Shown here piece by piece: positions 7,271 through 14,211 of a stretch of DNA of 14,211 nucleotides (positions are counted from its first letter, which is position 1; every line of letters starts with the position of its first letter). A model generated the notes under the pieces. That model was not told the origin of the DNA, ran no database searches, and worked only from the letters and a program-made list of their open reading frames with translations. The translations under genes were made by a program, and so were the position numbers. Source of the stretch: Clostridiales bacterium UBA8960. GTDB taxonomy: Bacteria > Bacillota > Clostridia > Peptostreptococcales > Acidaminobacteraceae. Location of the stretch: contig DMYC01000332.1 in NCBI GenBank assembly GCA_003482695.1, forward strand, positions 227 to 14,437, in the 5' to 3' direction.

Positions 7271-9637
7271 TTATACATCAATGCGGCTTATATTCCAAAT
7301 GTCTTTCGCATATTCCAAAATCGTTCTATCACTGCTGAATTTCCCTGCACCAGCGATATTCATCCAGCATTTTTTCGCCCAAGCCATTTGGTCTCTGAAA
7401 TCGTGATCAACGCGCTTTTGCGCCTCCACATAGCTGTCGAAATCTTTAAGGATGAAATAGTTGTCCGCTTTATGCCAAGATTTGCCTTTAAGGAGTGCGC
7501 TGTAGAGTTCTTCAAACATGCCAGTCCCGTCATCGTCAAAGGTTCCGTCGATAAGTGTGTCAATAATTTTCTTTAACCTTGGGTGCGATGCATAGATTGC
7601 ATTCGGATCGTACGAATCTTTGATCGCTTCAAGCTCATCCACTTCTGCGCCAAATATATAGTTGTTTTCAATCCCTGCTTCTTCCACGATTTCGACATTT
7701 GCACCATCCAGTGTGCCAATCGTCGGCGTGCCATTGAGCATAAATTTCATATTGCCCGTACCTGATGCTTCTTTGCCCGCGGTGGAAATCTGCTCAGACA
7801 AGTCAGCTGCAGGGAACAATTTTTCTGCATATGACACTCTGTAGTTCGAAACGAACAGCACTTTGATGCGACCGGCCACATCTTTATCATCGTTGACCAA
7901 TTTCGCAATTTCGTTGATGAACTTGATGATGCCTTTTGCCCTGAAGTAGCCAGGTGCCGCTTTTGCCCCAAAAATGAACGTTCTTGGAACAATATCTATT
8001 TTCGGGTTGTCCTTGATGTCAAAATACATGTTTAAAATTTGGAATGCACTTAAGAGCTGACGCTTATACTCATGAAGGCGCTTGATCTGAATGTCGAAGA
8101 TTGAAGCTGGATCGATGTCGATGCCCTCAACTTCTTTGACATATGCAGCCAACTGTTCCTTTTTAAGCTTTTTTATCTCTAGGAATTGACTTAAAACACT
8201 AGGATCGTCCGCATATTGCTTAAGTGCTCTAAGTGCACTTAAATCTGTTACCCATTCTTTGTTTCCAAGCTTTTCCGAAATGAAGTTCGATAATTCTTGG
8301 TTGGATAATAGCAACCATCTTCTCTGTGTGATGCCGTTCGTCTTGTTTTGGAAACGCGATGGGTAAAGCTTGTACCAATCATTCAGCTCTTGAGCTTTTA
8401 GAATTTCTGTATGAAGCGCTGCAACACCATTGGTTGCTTTTGTGCCATAAATCGCAAGATATGCCATATGAATCATGTTGTCTTGGATGATTCTCATATG
8501 CTTGACCGCTTCTTTATCGTATCCAAGCGCTTTCAGTTCAGCGATGAACTGCTTATCCAGTTTTTCGATGATTTCATAGATTCTTGGCAAGAGTTCCTTA
8601 TAGAATCCAATCCACCATTTTTCAAGCGCTTCATTTAAAATGGTGTGGTTTGTATAAGCAAAGGTCTCTTGCGCAATATGCCATGCCTTTTTAAACGAGA
8701 TATGCTCTTCGTCGACTAAAATTCTGATTAGCTCTGGAATGCCCACGACTGGATGCGTATCATTCAGTTGAATGGCATTAAACTCCGGAAACTTTTCAAA
8801 GTGTTTGCCGTGAACTTCCTTAAACTTTCTAACGATTTCTTGAAGAGATGCTGAAACGAAGAAGTACTGTTGCTTAAGTCTCAGAACTTTGCCGTCATTT
8901 GTTGAATCGTTCGGGTATAGAACTCTGGAAATATCTTCTGCACGATTTTTTACCGTCACCGATTTATCATAATCCTGGTCGTTGAACAGTTTGAAATCAA
9001 ACGGCTCAATCGGCTCTGCTTTCCAAAGTCTTAGCGTGTTGATGTTGTTCGTGCCATAACCGATAATCGGTGTATCATAAGGTACTGCAAGCACATCGCC
9101 ATCTTCGAAGTGGACGGTCACTGTTTCGTCAGCCCGTCTGATTGACCAAGGGTCACCGTTCTTTTGCCAATGATCTGCCGTTTCCTTTTGAAACCCATTT
9201 TCGAAATACTGCTTAAAAATTCCAAAATCATAGCGTATGCCATAACCGTGAAGCGGAACGTTCATCGTCGCAGCTGAATCCAGGAAACAAGCAGCTAATC
9301 TACCAAGTCCGCCATTTCCAAGACCTGCATCTTCTTCGATTTCCTCGAGTTTATTTAGATTGACCCCTAATGCACTAAGCTCCTCCCTAATATCGTGATA
9401 GAGGTTCAAGTTCATTAGATTGTTGCCAAGTGCGCGTCCCATCAAAAATTCTGCCGAAAGGTAAAACGCCTGTTTCTCTTTTCCGTAGATTTCCTTACTC
9501 TTTTCCCAGTTGTCTGTCAGCTCTGCTACAACTGCTTTTGAGAGCGCATAGTAAATTTCTTGTTCTGACGCATTTTCAATTTTTTTACCAAACTCAGACT
9601 TCAAGAAAAACTTGATTTCATCCGTATATTTTCCCAT
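7271..9637 (-). CDS. glgP: Glycogen/maltodextrin phosphorylase (GT35)
   Basis: The enzyme uses phosphate to cleave terminal alpha-1,4-linked glucose from glycogen or maltodextrin, giving glucose 1-phosphate. Its 788 residues are typical of the bacterial family. The pyridoxal-phosphate signature EASGTGNMKFMLN spans 623-635, with Lys631 carrying the cofactor. Other family motifs are YLSAEFLMGRALGNN (59-73), DAGLGNGGLGRLAACFLDS (103-121), QLNDTHP (290-296) and KRLHEYKRQ (519-527). The ATG has AGGAGG 6 nt upstream. No other glycogen genes (glgA, glgB, glgC, glgD) are visible, while the neighbours are a GH31 alpha-glucosidase and a LacI-type regulator. A maltodextrin phosphorylase (malP-like) role is therefore as likely as glycogen breakdown. 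The product needs a phosphoglucomutase that is not in this window. A perfect operator-like palindrome just upstream suggests extra regulation of this gene. Confidence 0.95.
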   Translation of the reverse strand: MGKYTDEIKFFLKSEFGKKIENASEQEIYYALSKAVVAELTDNWEKSKEIYGKEKQAFYLSAEFLMGRALGNNLMNLNLYHDIREELSALGVNLNKLEEIEEDAGLGNGGLGRLAACFLDSAATMNVPLHGYGIRYDFGIFKQYFENGFQKETADHWQKNGDPWSIRRADETVTVHFEDGDVLAVPYDTPIIGYGTNNINTLRLWKAEPIEPFDFKLFNDQDYDKSVTVKNRAEDISRVLYPNDSTNDGKVLRLKQQYFFVSASLQEIVRKFKEVHGKHFEKFPEFNAIQLNDTHPVVGIPELIRILVDEEHISFKKAWHIAQETFAYTNHTILNEALEKWWIGFYKELLPRIYEIIEKLDKQFIAELKALGYDKEAVKHMRIIQDNMIHMAYLAIYGTKATNGVAALHTEILKAQELNDWYKLYPSRFQNKTNGITQRRWLLLSNQELSNFISEKLGNKEWVTDLSALRALKQYADDPSVLSQFLEIKKLKKEQLAAYVKEVEGIDIDPASIFDIQIKRLHEYKRQLLSAFQILNMYFDIKDNPKIDIVPRTFIFGAKAAPGYFRAKGIIKFINEIAKLVNDDKDVAGRIKVLFVSNYRVSYAEKLFPAADLSEQISTAGKEASGTGNMKFMLNGTPTIGTLDGANVEIVEEAGIENNYIFGAEVDELEAIKDSYDPNAIYASHPRLKKIIDTLIDGTFDDDGTGMFEELYSALLKGKSWHKADNYFILKDFDSYVEAQKRVDHDFRDQMAWAKKCWMNIAGAGKFSSDRTILEYAKDIWNISRIDV

Positions 9638-9647
9638 TTTTTCCTCC

Positions 9648-9663
9648 TTGGAAACGTTTCCAA
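9648..9663. promoter_or_regulatory. LacI/CcpA-type operator upstream of glgP
   Basis: TTGGAAACGTTTCCAA is a perfect 16-bp CG-centred palindrome in the 48-bp gap between the GH31 gene and glgP. It overlaps the glgP Shine-Dalgarno sequence by 2 bp. Its core GGAAACGTTTCC matches a site at the cluster's own regulator in 11 of 12 bases. It also fits every fixed position of the CcpA cre consensus TGNNANCGNNNNCA. No convincing separate promoter is seen here. Confidence 0.75.
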
Positions 9664-9685
9664 TTTTAAGTTTTAATATCGCTGT

Positions 9686-11878
9686 TTAAACGAGCTGCAT
9701 TGACTCAATTGGAACACCCTGCTTAATAACATGGCATTTTCCTGAGTCATCTATAAGATAAAACGTCACATTTCTTAATTTGTGGTCGTTTGTATCTACG
9801 CTAATACTGTAACTTGTTTCCTTTTTCAACACTTCAAAATGCGTTTCAATAAACACGCCTTTTTGATATGCATTTGTTACGCCATCGTCGTCAAAGTAAG
9901 TGTATGTGGCTTTTTCCGGGACATAACCGATGACCGTCAAATCTGTGGTATCGATCTTCGAAACCCTATTTGCCGGTTTTGCAAGAGGCACAAGCTTACC
10001 GGGAAGTAAAAAAGTGACAAACTCATGTGTCGGCACATCTACGTGGTGATGCCCAGGTTCCATTAAGGTAAACGGCAACACATCCAAACTCTCAAATGAC
10101 TCTATGCGCCACATTGCCATCTTTTCAGGCAAGTAGACATATCGGCCCTTCGCATTTTGTTCCATGACCGGTGCCAACATCATCGATTCACCGAAAAGCA
10201 ATTGGTCTTCAACACTTTTGGACATCGTGTCACCATAGACATATGAAAGTGGCGCGAATAGCATTTCATAGTTTAAGTTTGCCTTCATATATTCCGAATA
10301 CAGATAGGGGATGAACGCATAACGCATCCTCATCATGTTTCTAAGTACTTCGGTTGTATGTTGTCCAAACTGCCATGGCTCCTGAACCCTTGTCCCCATC
10401 GCGGCATGGTTTCTAAGAAGTGGTGTAAACAGACTGAACTGCATCCATCTCACGAGCAACTCGCCACTTGCATCACCACCAAAACCACCAGTATCAGCGC
10501 CTGCATATAAAAAACCGGCCATGTTCAGCGCAGGCATCATATGCACGTTGAGTTTAAGGTGTTCCCACCACGCGTGGTTATCACCCGTCCAGATGCCCGA
10601 ATGCTTCGCCATACCGATATGTGATGCCCTTGTCAAAAGAAGATACCTGCGATGATCATCATAGCGTGTGAAGCCTTCAGCGGCTGCACGCGTCATATTA
10701 TATCCATATAAGTTGTGAACGTCATAATGGTTGAGCTTTTTCTCACCCGTCTCTGTTTGCATGATATGATACATGCTTTTGTAGTCTTTTTCGGCATTGG
10801 ATAATTTTAAGATATTATCTTTAAGTTCGAAAAACGTATAAATATCGAGATTTAAGCCTTCTTGTGCTTTGACGAATGCGATTGCTTCCTTGATCCCCTG
10901 CTCTGAGTAAAAAATCGCAGGCTCATTCATGTCATTCCAAAATCCTTCAATACCCATTTCTAAAAATTGATGATAAAAGTTACCAAACCAATTTCTTGCA
11001 TCTTTGTTCAAAAAATCAGGAAAGTGCACTTTGCCTGGCCAAACTGCCGCAACAAAGGGTTTACCCTGCTTATCCGTCACGAAAAAGTCATTCTTTATGC
11101 CTTCCTCATATACGTCATAGCCAGGCTCGATTTTAACACCCGCGTCTATGATGGGCACCAACTTTATATCAATTGCCTTCATCTCATCAACAAATGCCTT
11201 GAAATCCGGGAATCGCTTTTCACTGATGGTGAAATCTTTAAAATTTTCCATATAATCGATATCCAAAAAAATGGCATCACAAGGCAAATCATGTCTATCA
11301 AATGATTCCGCTACTTCTCTTACTTTATCTTGATCTTCGTAACTCCAGCGGCTTTGCTGATAACCGAATGCCCATTTCGGTGGTACATAACTCTGCCCGA
11401 TCAGTTTTCTAAACTGCCTTACAATTCCACTGAAAGTGCCTTCAAAAAAATACAAATCCACATCTTGCCCTTCAACACTTACTTGAGAGGTGTCCGGACT
11501 TGTAAATCCCAAATCGTACTTTATGCGGCCAGCAAAATCTAAATAGACGCCCCATGTCTTCGCACCCTGTACGACAAAAAAATTATGCGCCCCATAAAGC
11601 GATTTTTTGTCAGGGGTGTGATTGGGATCATCCGAACAAAACGATTCATAAATAGACCCGCGTTTATTCATGCCACGCATGTTTTGGCCAAGTCCGTAAA
11701 CGACATCCTCTTTATCAAGTGAGAATGTCCACTTCAGCTCTGATTGTTCAAGTAAAAAACCGCCTCTTAATTCCTGATCCTCACATACTTCAAACGCATG
11801 ACCACTGATCGTTTCAGTGGGGATCATCTTCCCGAAACAGACTTTAATCACACCTTCATTTGATTTATAAATCTTCAT
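9686..11878 (-). CDS. GH31 alpha-glucosidase
   Basis: This 730-residue glycoside hydrolase would release glucose from the non-reducing ends of alpha-glucosides. After an N-terminal beta-sandwich (about 1-165, with VVYGLGQNMRGMNKRG at 59-74) comes the catalytic barrel. FLDIDYM (204-210) precedes GFWNDMNEP (312-320), whose Asp316 is the nucleophile; IWTGDN (429-434) supplies the acid/base Asp433; ADTGGFGGD (461-469) is also conserved. C-terminal beta domains follow, with YTYFDDDG (659-666). No signal peptide is present, so it should act in the cytosol on imported maltose, isomaltose or dextrins. Its stop codon is 48 bp before glgP; its start is 9 bp after the regulator's stop codon, whose TAA merges with the ribosome binding site (TAAGGAGG), implying coupled translation. 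Exact linkage preference cannot be read from the sequence; an alpha-xylosidase is possible but does not fit the neighbours as well. Confidence 0.92.
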   Translation of the reverse strand: MKIYKSNEGVIKVCFGKMIPTETISGHAFEVCEDQELRGGFLLEQSELKWTFSLDKEDVVYGLGQNMRGMNKRGSIYESFCSDDPNHTPDKKSLYGAHNFFVVQGAKTWGVYLDFAGRIKYDLGFTSPDTSQVSVEGQDVDLYFFEGTFSGIVRQFRKLIGQSYVPPKWAFGYQQSRWSYEDQDKVREVAESFDRHDLPCDAIFLDIDYMENFKDFTISEKRFPDFKAFVDEMKAIDIKLVPIIDAGVKIEPGYDVYEEGIKNDFFVTDKQGKPFVAAVWPGKVHFPDFLNKDARNWFGNFYHQFLEMGIEGFWNDMNEPAIFYSEQGIKEAIAFVKAQEGLNLDIYTFFELKDNILKLSNAEKDYKSMYHIMQTETGEKKLNHYDVHNLYGYNMTRAAAEGFTRYDDHRRYLLLTRASHIGMAKHSGIWTGDNHAWWEHLKLNVHMMPALNMAGFLYAGADTGGFGGDASGELLVRWMQFSLFTPLLRNHAAMGTRVQEPWQFGQHTTEVLRNMMRMRYAFIPYLYSEYMKANLNYEMLFAPLSYVYGDTMSKSVEDQLLFGESMMLAPVMEQNAKGRYVYLPEKMAMWRIESFESLDVLPFTLMEPGHHHVDVPTHEFVTFLLPGKLVPLAKPANRVSKIDTTDLTVIGYVPEKATYTYFDDDGVTNAYQKGVFIETHFEVLKKETSYSISVDTNDHKLRNVTFYLIDDSGKCHVIKQGVPIESMQLV

Positions 11879-11887
11879 ACAGCCTCC

Positions 11888-12910
11888 TTAAACCGATCGC
11901 TTAATACAAGTTTCTCTTATTATTAATGCTGTGTTGAAAACAAGATGTTTATTATCCTCTTTTTCATCCAAAAGGTTGGACATCAAATCCGCTGTGGCAA
12001 GAGCGATCTCATCCACTGGTTGATGCACGGTCGTAAGAGGTGGAAAAAAATAGGATGCATAATCGATATCATCAAATCCAACAATGGAGATATCTTCCGG
12101 TATTCTTAGGCCTCTTTCCCTAATGGCCTTTGCGGCGCCTATCGCCATGACATCGGAAATGGCAAAAATGGCTGTAAGGTCATTTGCTTTATCAAGCAAG
12201 CGATTCATCGCTTCATAACCTGTTTCAAATGTGTAGGCGCCCACTTCGAAGTAGTTGTCTTTTTTTTCTATCCCAAAGTGATTCAGCGCCCTTATATAGC
12301 CCTCTGTACGAATCGTGCCCACGGATTTATCATCTGAACCTGTGCTGATAAGACCTATTTTTGAATGCCCTTGTTCGATTAAATACTCTACTGCACTGTA
12401 TGCGGCTGTTTCATTGTCGACAATCACACTTGAAAACAACTTTCGATTCAAATTTTCGGGAATTTCAGTTGATGTCAATATAAAAGGTACTCTTAAGCGT
12501 GTGATTTCTTGATCTGTGAGCGTATCAAAATCACCACCTAGACAGATGATGCCCTTAAGTTTTTTTTCTGTGATGAATTCGTATGCTGCGTCAATGTCTT
12601 TCGTATCATCGATATTATAATGTATGATGACAGAATATCCATCGCTTGACAGACGTTTCTCGATCGACTGAATCATCCGGGCAAAAAAAGGATTATACAT
12701 ACCCTTGATCAAAATGCCAATATCCATGGATTCAGTTCTTTTTAGGTTTCGAGCGCTGTTGTTTGGAATGTAATTGTACTTTTCAATCACTTCAAGAACG
12801 TGCTTTCTCGTTTCTTCTTTTACGTCAGCATGCTGATTGATGACCCTGGAAACGGTGCTAACTCCAACACCAGCCATCTTTGCTATGTCTTTGATATTCA
12901 TGTTCTTCAT
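11888..12910 (-). CDS. LacI/GalR-family transcriptional regulator of the alpha-glucan operon
   Basis: The 340-residue protein has an N-terminal helix-turn-helix (MNIKDIAKMAG followed by VGVSTVSRVIN), a hinge region NNSARNLKR, and a periplasmic-binding-protein-like sensor domain with IGILIKGMYNPFF and DISIVGFDDIDYA. Such proteins bind CG-centred palindromes as dimers and respond to a sugar or sugar phosphate, or like CcpA to a partner protein. I start at ATG 12910 (MKNMNIKD) because GGAGG lies 8 nt upstream; an ATG at 12925 would add five residues but would itself contain that site. It is the first gene of the operon and two palindromes lie between it and its promoter, so it most likely represses itself and the genes after it until an alpha-glucoside is present. 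Its MalR-like role is inferred from position; the effector is unknown. Confidence 0.92.
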   Translation of the reverse strand: MKNMNIKDIAKMAGVGVSTVSRVINQHADVKEETRKHVLEVIEKYNYIPNNSARNLKRTESMDIGILIKGMYNPFFARMIQSIEKRLSSDGYSVIIHYNIDDTKDIDAAYEFITEKKLKGIICLGGDFDTLTDQEITRLRVPFILTSTEIPENLNRKLFSSVIVDNETAAYSAVEYLIEQGHSKIGLISTGSDDKSVGTIRTEGYIRALNHFGIEKKDNYFEVGAYTFETGYEAMNRLLDKANDLTAIFAISDVMAIGAAKAIRERGLRIPEDISIVGFDDIDYASYFFPPLTTVHQPVDEIALATADLMSNLLDEKEDNKHLVFNTALIIRETCIKRSV

Positions 12911-12936
12911 AAAATATGCCTCCATGAGTCACAACA

Positions 12937-12948
12937 GGAAACGTTTTC
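12937..12948. promoter_or_regulatory. Operator A of the regulator promoter
   Basis: GGAAACGTTTTC is a CG-centred palindrome with one mismatch. It shares 11 of 12 bases with the core of the glgP-proximal operator. It lies just downstream of the predicted transcription start of the operon. Confidence 0.6.
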
Positions 12949-12960
12949 GGTAACGTTACC
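12949..12960. promoter_or_regulatory. Operator B of the regulator promoter
   Basis: GGTAACGTTACC is a perfect 12-bp palindrome directly abutting operator A, with centres 12 bp apart. Read on the minus strand with its flanks, it misses the cre consensus TGNNANCGNNNNCA at only one fixed base. It starts about 3 bp past the predicted start site, a position suited to blocking RNA polymerase. Confidence 0.65.
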
Positions 12961-12969
12961 ATATTCTGA

Positions 12970-12998
12970 ATTATATCACATCCAGCTGTTTACATAAA
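12970..12998 (-). promoter_or_regulatory. Promoter of the alpha-glucan operon (extended -10)
   Basis: On the minus strand TGATATAAT gives a consensus -10 (TATAAT, 12975-12970) with the TGN extension. The -35 element is poor (TTTATG, 12998-12993, 17-bp spacing), as is common with extended -10 promoters. The predicted start is near 12963, next to operator B. Confidence 0.65.
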
Positions 12999-13005
12999 GG
13001 GATTT

Positions 13006-13035
13006 TTGACAGACTAAGCAGGTTTATAGTATAAT
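13006..13035 (+). promoter_or_regulatory. dinB promoter
   Basis: TTGACA (13006-13011) and TATAAT (13030-13035) both match the sigma-A consensus exactly and are separated by 18 bp. The expected start is near 13042. It is divergent from the operon promoter, with the two -35 elements about 7 bp apart. Confidence 0.85.
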
Positions 13036-13040
13036 TGTAT

Positions 13041-13054
13041 CGAACATACGTACT
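13041..13054 (+). promoter_or_regulatory. LexA (DinR)-box-like operator of dinB
   Basis: CGAACATACGTACT matches the Bacillus LexA box CGAACRNRYGTTYC at 12 of 14 positions; one mismatch breaks the GTTC half-site into GTAC. It begins at the predicted start of transcription of dinB, an SOS gene in many bacteria. Confidence 0.55.
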
Positions 13055-13073
13055 GATATAGAAGGGACTTAAT

Positions 13074-14144
13074 ATGCTAAAGACAGATCGTAAAATCATT
13101 CATTTTGATATAGATGCTTTTTTTGCATCCGTGGAACAGTTAGATCACCCCGAATATCGAGGAAAGCCATTAATCGTCGGAGGCGATTCAGATAGAAGTG
13201 TTGTTTCAACCTGTTCTTATGAGGCAAGAAAATATGGCGTTAGAAGTGCGATGAGCATCGTCGTGGCAAAAAAATTGTGCCCACATGGCATCTATGTTTA
13301 TGGCAATATGAAGCGGTATTCAGAAATATCCCATCAAATTTTCGAGTGCATTGAAAGCGCGTTCGATATCGTTCAAAGAGTCAGCATCGATGAAGCTTAT
13401 ATCGATGTGAGTGATTATGAGGACCCTATTGAGATTGCAAAGCAAATTAAACAAAAAGTAAATGCGCTTACTGGTCTGACGATTTCTGTAGGAATCTCAT
13501 ATAACAAATTTTTAGCCAAGCTGGCATCGGACTGGAACAAACCCGATGGTATTTTTGAGATCAAACCCGAACAGATTCCCGACTTGCTTTTGCCATTGCC
13601 GATCATAAAAATTCACGGATTAGGGAAGAAAACCTGTGAAAAGTTAAATAGAATTGGAATATTCACCATTTCCGACTTGTATCAGTACCCGAGTGAGCTG
13701 TTGAATAATATTATTGGTGAAAGTTGGGCAAAGGAAATTATCGATCGAATCCATGGCATCGATGATCGGCCTGTTCGTGAGTATTCCGAACGCAAATCAT
13801 ATGGCAAAGAAACAACCCTTGAAGTCGATACCGATGACCGTGAATTGCTATTTAGCATTTTAGAAAAATACTTGATCAGGATTCAAAAACGCTTAGACGA
13901 GCTCAGTTTGATGCCTCGGACTTTGACGATTAAGGTGAAATATTATGATTTTGAACAGTTTACCAGAAGCCATAGCCTTGAGTACAACACAAATGACTTT
14001 TCTATTTTAAAAGCTGCACTTGTAAATATGTTTGATCATTTGATACTCGAAAAACCTGTTCGTCTGATTGGTCTGAGCTTCTCTAATCTTGAGGATGCCG
14101 ATTATAAGCAGTTTAATATTCTTGAGAGTGGTTTTAAATACTAA
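13074..14144 (+). CDS. dinB: DNA polymerase IV (Y family)
   Basis: This 356-residue error-prone polymerase copies past damaged or stalled templates. The palm shows HFDIDAFFASVE (10-21), with metal ligand Asp12 and steric-gate Phe17, then SIDEAYIDVS (104-113) with Asp106 and Glu107. YEARKYGVRSAM (49-60) is the conserved finger motif, and VGISYNKFLAKLASDWNKP (139-157) is typical of the family. A helix-hairpin-helix follows in the thumb (IHGLGKKTCEKLNRIGI, 180-196), and the little-finger domain takes up about 240-345. The tail reads QFNIL (346-350), a poor version of the usual QL(S/D)LF sliding-clamp motif. AGAAGGGA lies 6 nt before the ATG. It is a single gene with a near-consensus promoter, a LexA-box-like site and a shared terminator, so DNA-damage induction is likely. 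Confidence 0.95.
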   Translation: MLKTDRKIIHFDIDAFFASVEQLDHPEYRGKPLIVGGDSDRSVVSTCSYEARKYGVRSAMSIVVAKKLCPHGIYVYGNMKRYSEISHQIFECIESAFDIVQRVSIDEAYIDVSDYEDPIEIAKQIKQKVNALTGLTISVGISYNKFLAKLASDWNKPDGIFEIKPEQIPDLLLPLPIIKIHGLGKKTCEKLNRIGIFTISDLYQYPSELLNNIIGESWAKEIIDRIHGIDDRPVREYSERKSYGKETTLEVDTDDRELLFSILEKYLIRIQKRLDELSLMPRTLTIKVKYYDFEQFTRSHSLEYNTNDFSILKAALVNMFDHLILEKPVRLIGLSFSNLEDADYKQFNILESGFKY

Positions 14145-14145
14145 A

Positions 14146-14175
14146 AAAAGTCCAGTCAATTAAGACTGGACTTTT
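14146..14175. terminator. Bidirectional terminator between dinB and the rRNA operon
   Basis: Arms AAAAGTCCAGTC (14146-14157) and GACTGGACTTTT (14164-14175) pair perfectly over 12 bp around AATTAA. The stem ends give a T-run on both strands, so one element can end dinB (plus) and the 5S rRNA transcript (minus). It begins 1 nt after the dinB stop codon. Confidence 0.9.
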
Positions 14176-14182
14176 ACATTTA

Positions 14183-14211
14183 ACTGGCAACGTTCTACTC
14201 TCCCAGGCAGC
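14183..14211 (-). rRNA. rrf: 5S rRNA, 3' end only
   Basis: The minus strand reads GCTGCCTGGGAGAGTAGAAC and then GTTGCCAGT, the conserved 3' end of bacterial 5S rRNA (helix strand and GAGAGUAG loop E region, then the 3' half of the terminal stem). The rest of the gene lies beyond the right edge. The 3' end is placed to within a few bases. A 5S gene here implies an rRNA operon running toward dinB. Confidence 0.85.

Noticed and set aside
10967..11305. Open frame of 112 codons on the plus strand within the GH31 gene
   Set aside because: It overlaps the catalytic barrel of the GH31 enzyme in antisense and shows no family motifs; it is a shadow frame.
12911..12925. Longer start of the LacI-type regulator at ATG 12925
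   Set aside because: The GGAGG that best serves translation lies inside this extension, pointing to the ATG at 12910.
1..14211. A new defence, mobile or multi-gene system
   Set aside because: All large genes belong to known housekeeping or sugar-metabolism families; there are no repeats of CRISPR type, transposase, integrase, toxin-antitoxin pair or unexplained gene cluster.

Overview
This 14.2 kb window looks like chromosome from a low-to-moderate G+C Firmicute (Clostridia or Bacilli-like). The signs are strong GGAGG-type ribosome binding sites, TTGACA/TATAAT promoters, T-tailed intrinsic terminators, a short Bacillus-type glucose-6-phosphate isomerase, a ROK glucokinase, a LacI-family regulator with CG-centred operators, and a LexA-box-like site of the Bacillus type. 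The genus cannot be named from the sequence. The B12-dependent class II ribonucleotide reductase suggests a lineage that makes dNTPs without needing oxygen.

Layout. All protein genes but one lie on the minus strand. From right to left: the last ~29 nt of a 5S rRNA gene (minus strand) enter at the right edge. It converges on dinB (DNA polymerase IV, plus strand), and the two share a bidirectional terminator. dinB has a near-consensus promoter with a LexA-box-like dyad at the start of transcription. Divergent from dinB is a five-gene minus-strand cluster: LacI-family regulator, GH31 alpha-glucosidase, glycogen/maltodextrin phosphorylase, ROK glucokinase and glucose-6-phosphate isomerase, ending in a strong terminator. 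Next comes nrdJ with its own promoter, a candidate tandem NrdR operator in its leader and its own terminator. At the left is an EF-G-like translational GTPase, also followed by a terminator.

How the genes work together. The five-gene cluster is a compact route from intracellular alpha-glucans to glycolysis. Phosphorylase would release glucose 1-phosphate from maltodextrin or glycogen; the GH31 enzyme would release glucose from short or branched ends; glucokinase would make glucose 6-phosphate; and the isomerase would feed fructose 6-phosphate to glycolysis. Phosphoglucomutase and a sugar transporter are needed but are not in the window. Matching CG-centred palindromes sit at the regulator's own promoter and directly upstream of glgP, suggesting a local LacI-type (and possibly CcpA) circuit. 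nrdJ, dinB and the EF-G-like gene are separate units.

I see no phage, transposon, CRISPR, toxin-antitoxin or defence genes, and no clearly new multi-gene system. The points most worth checking are regulatory: a perfect NrdR-box palindrome in the pgi-nrdJ gap plus a degenerate tandem pair in the nrdJ leader, the operator set of the LacI cluster, and the LexA-like site at dinB. Protein oddities are the altered GTPase motifs of the EF-G-like protein and the ATP-cone on a monomer-type class II reductase.
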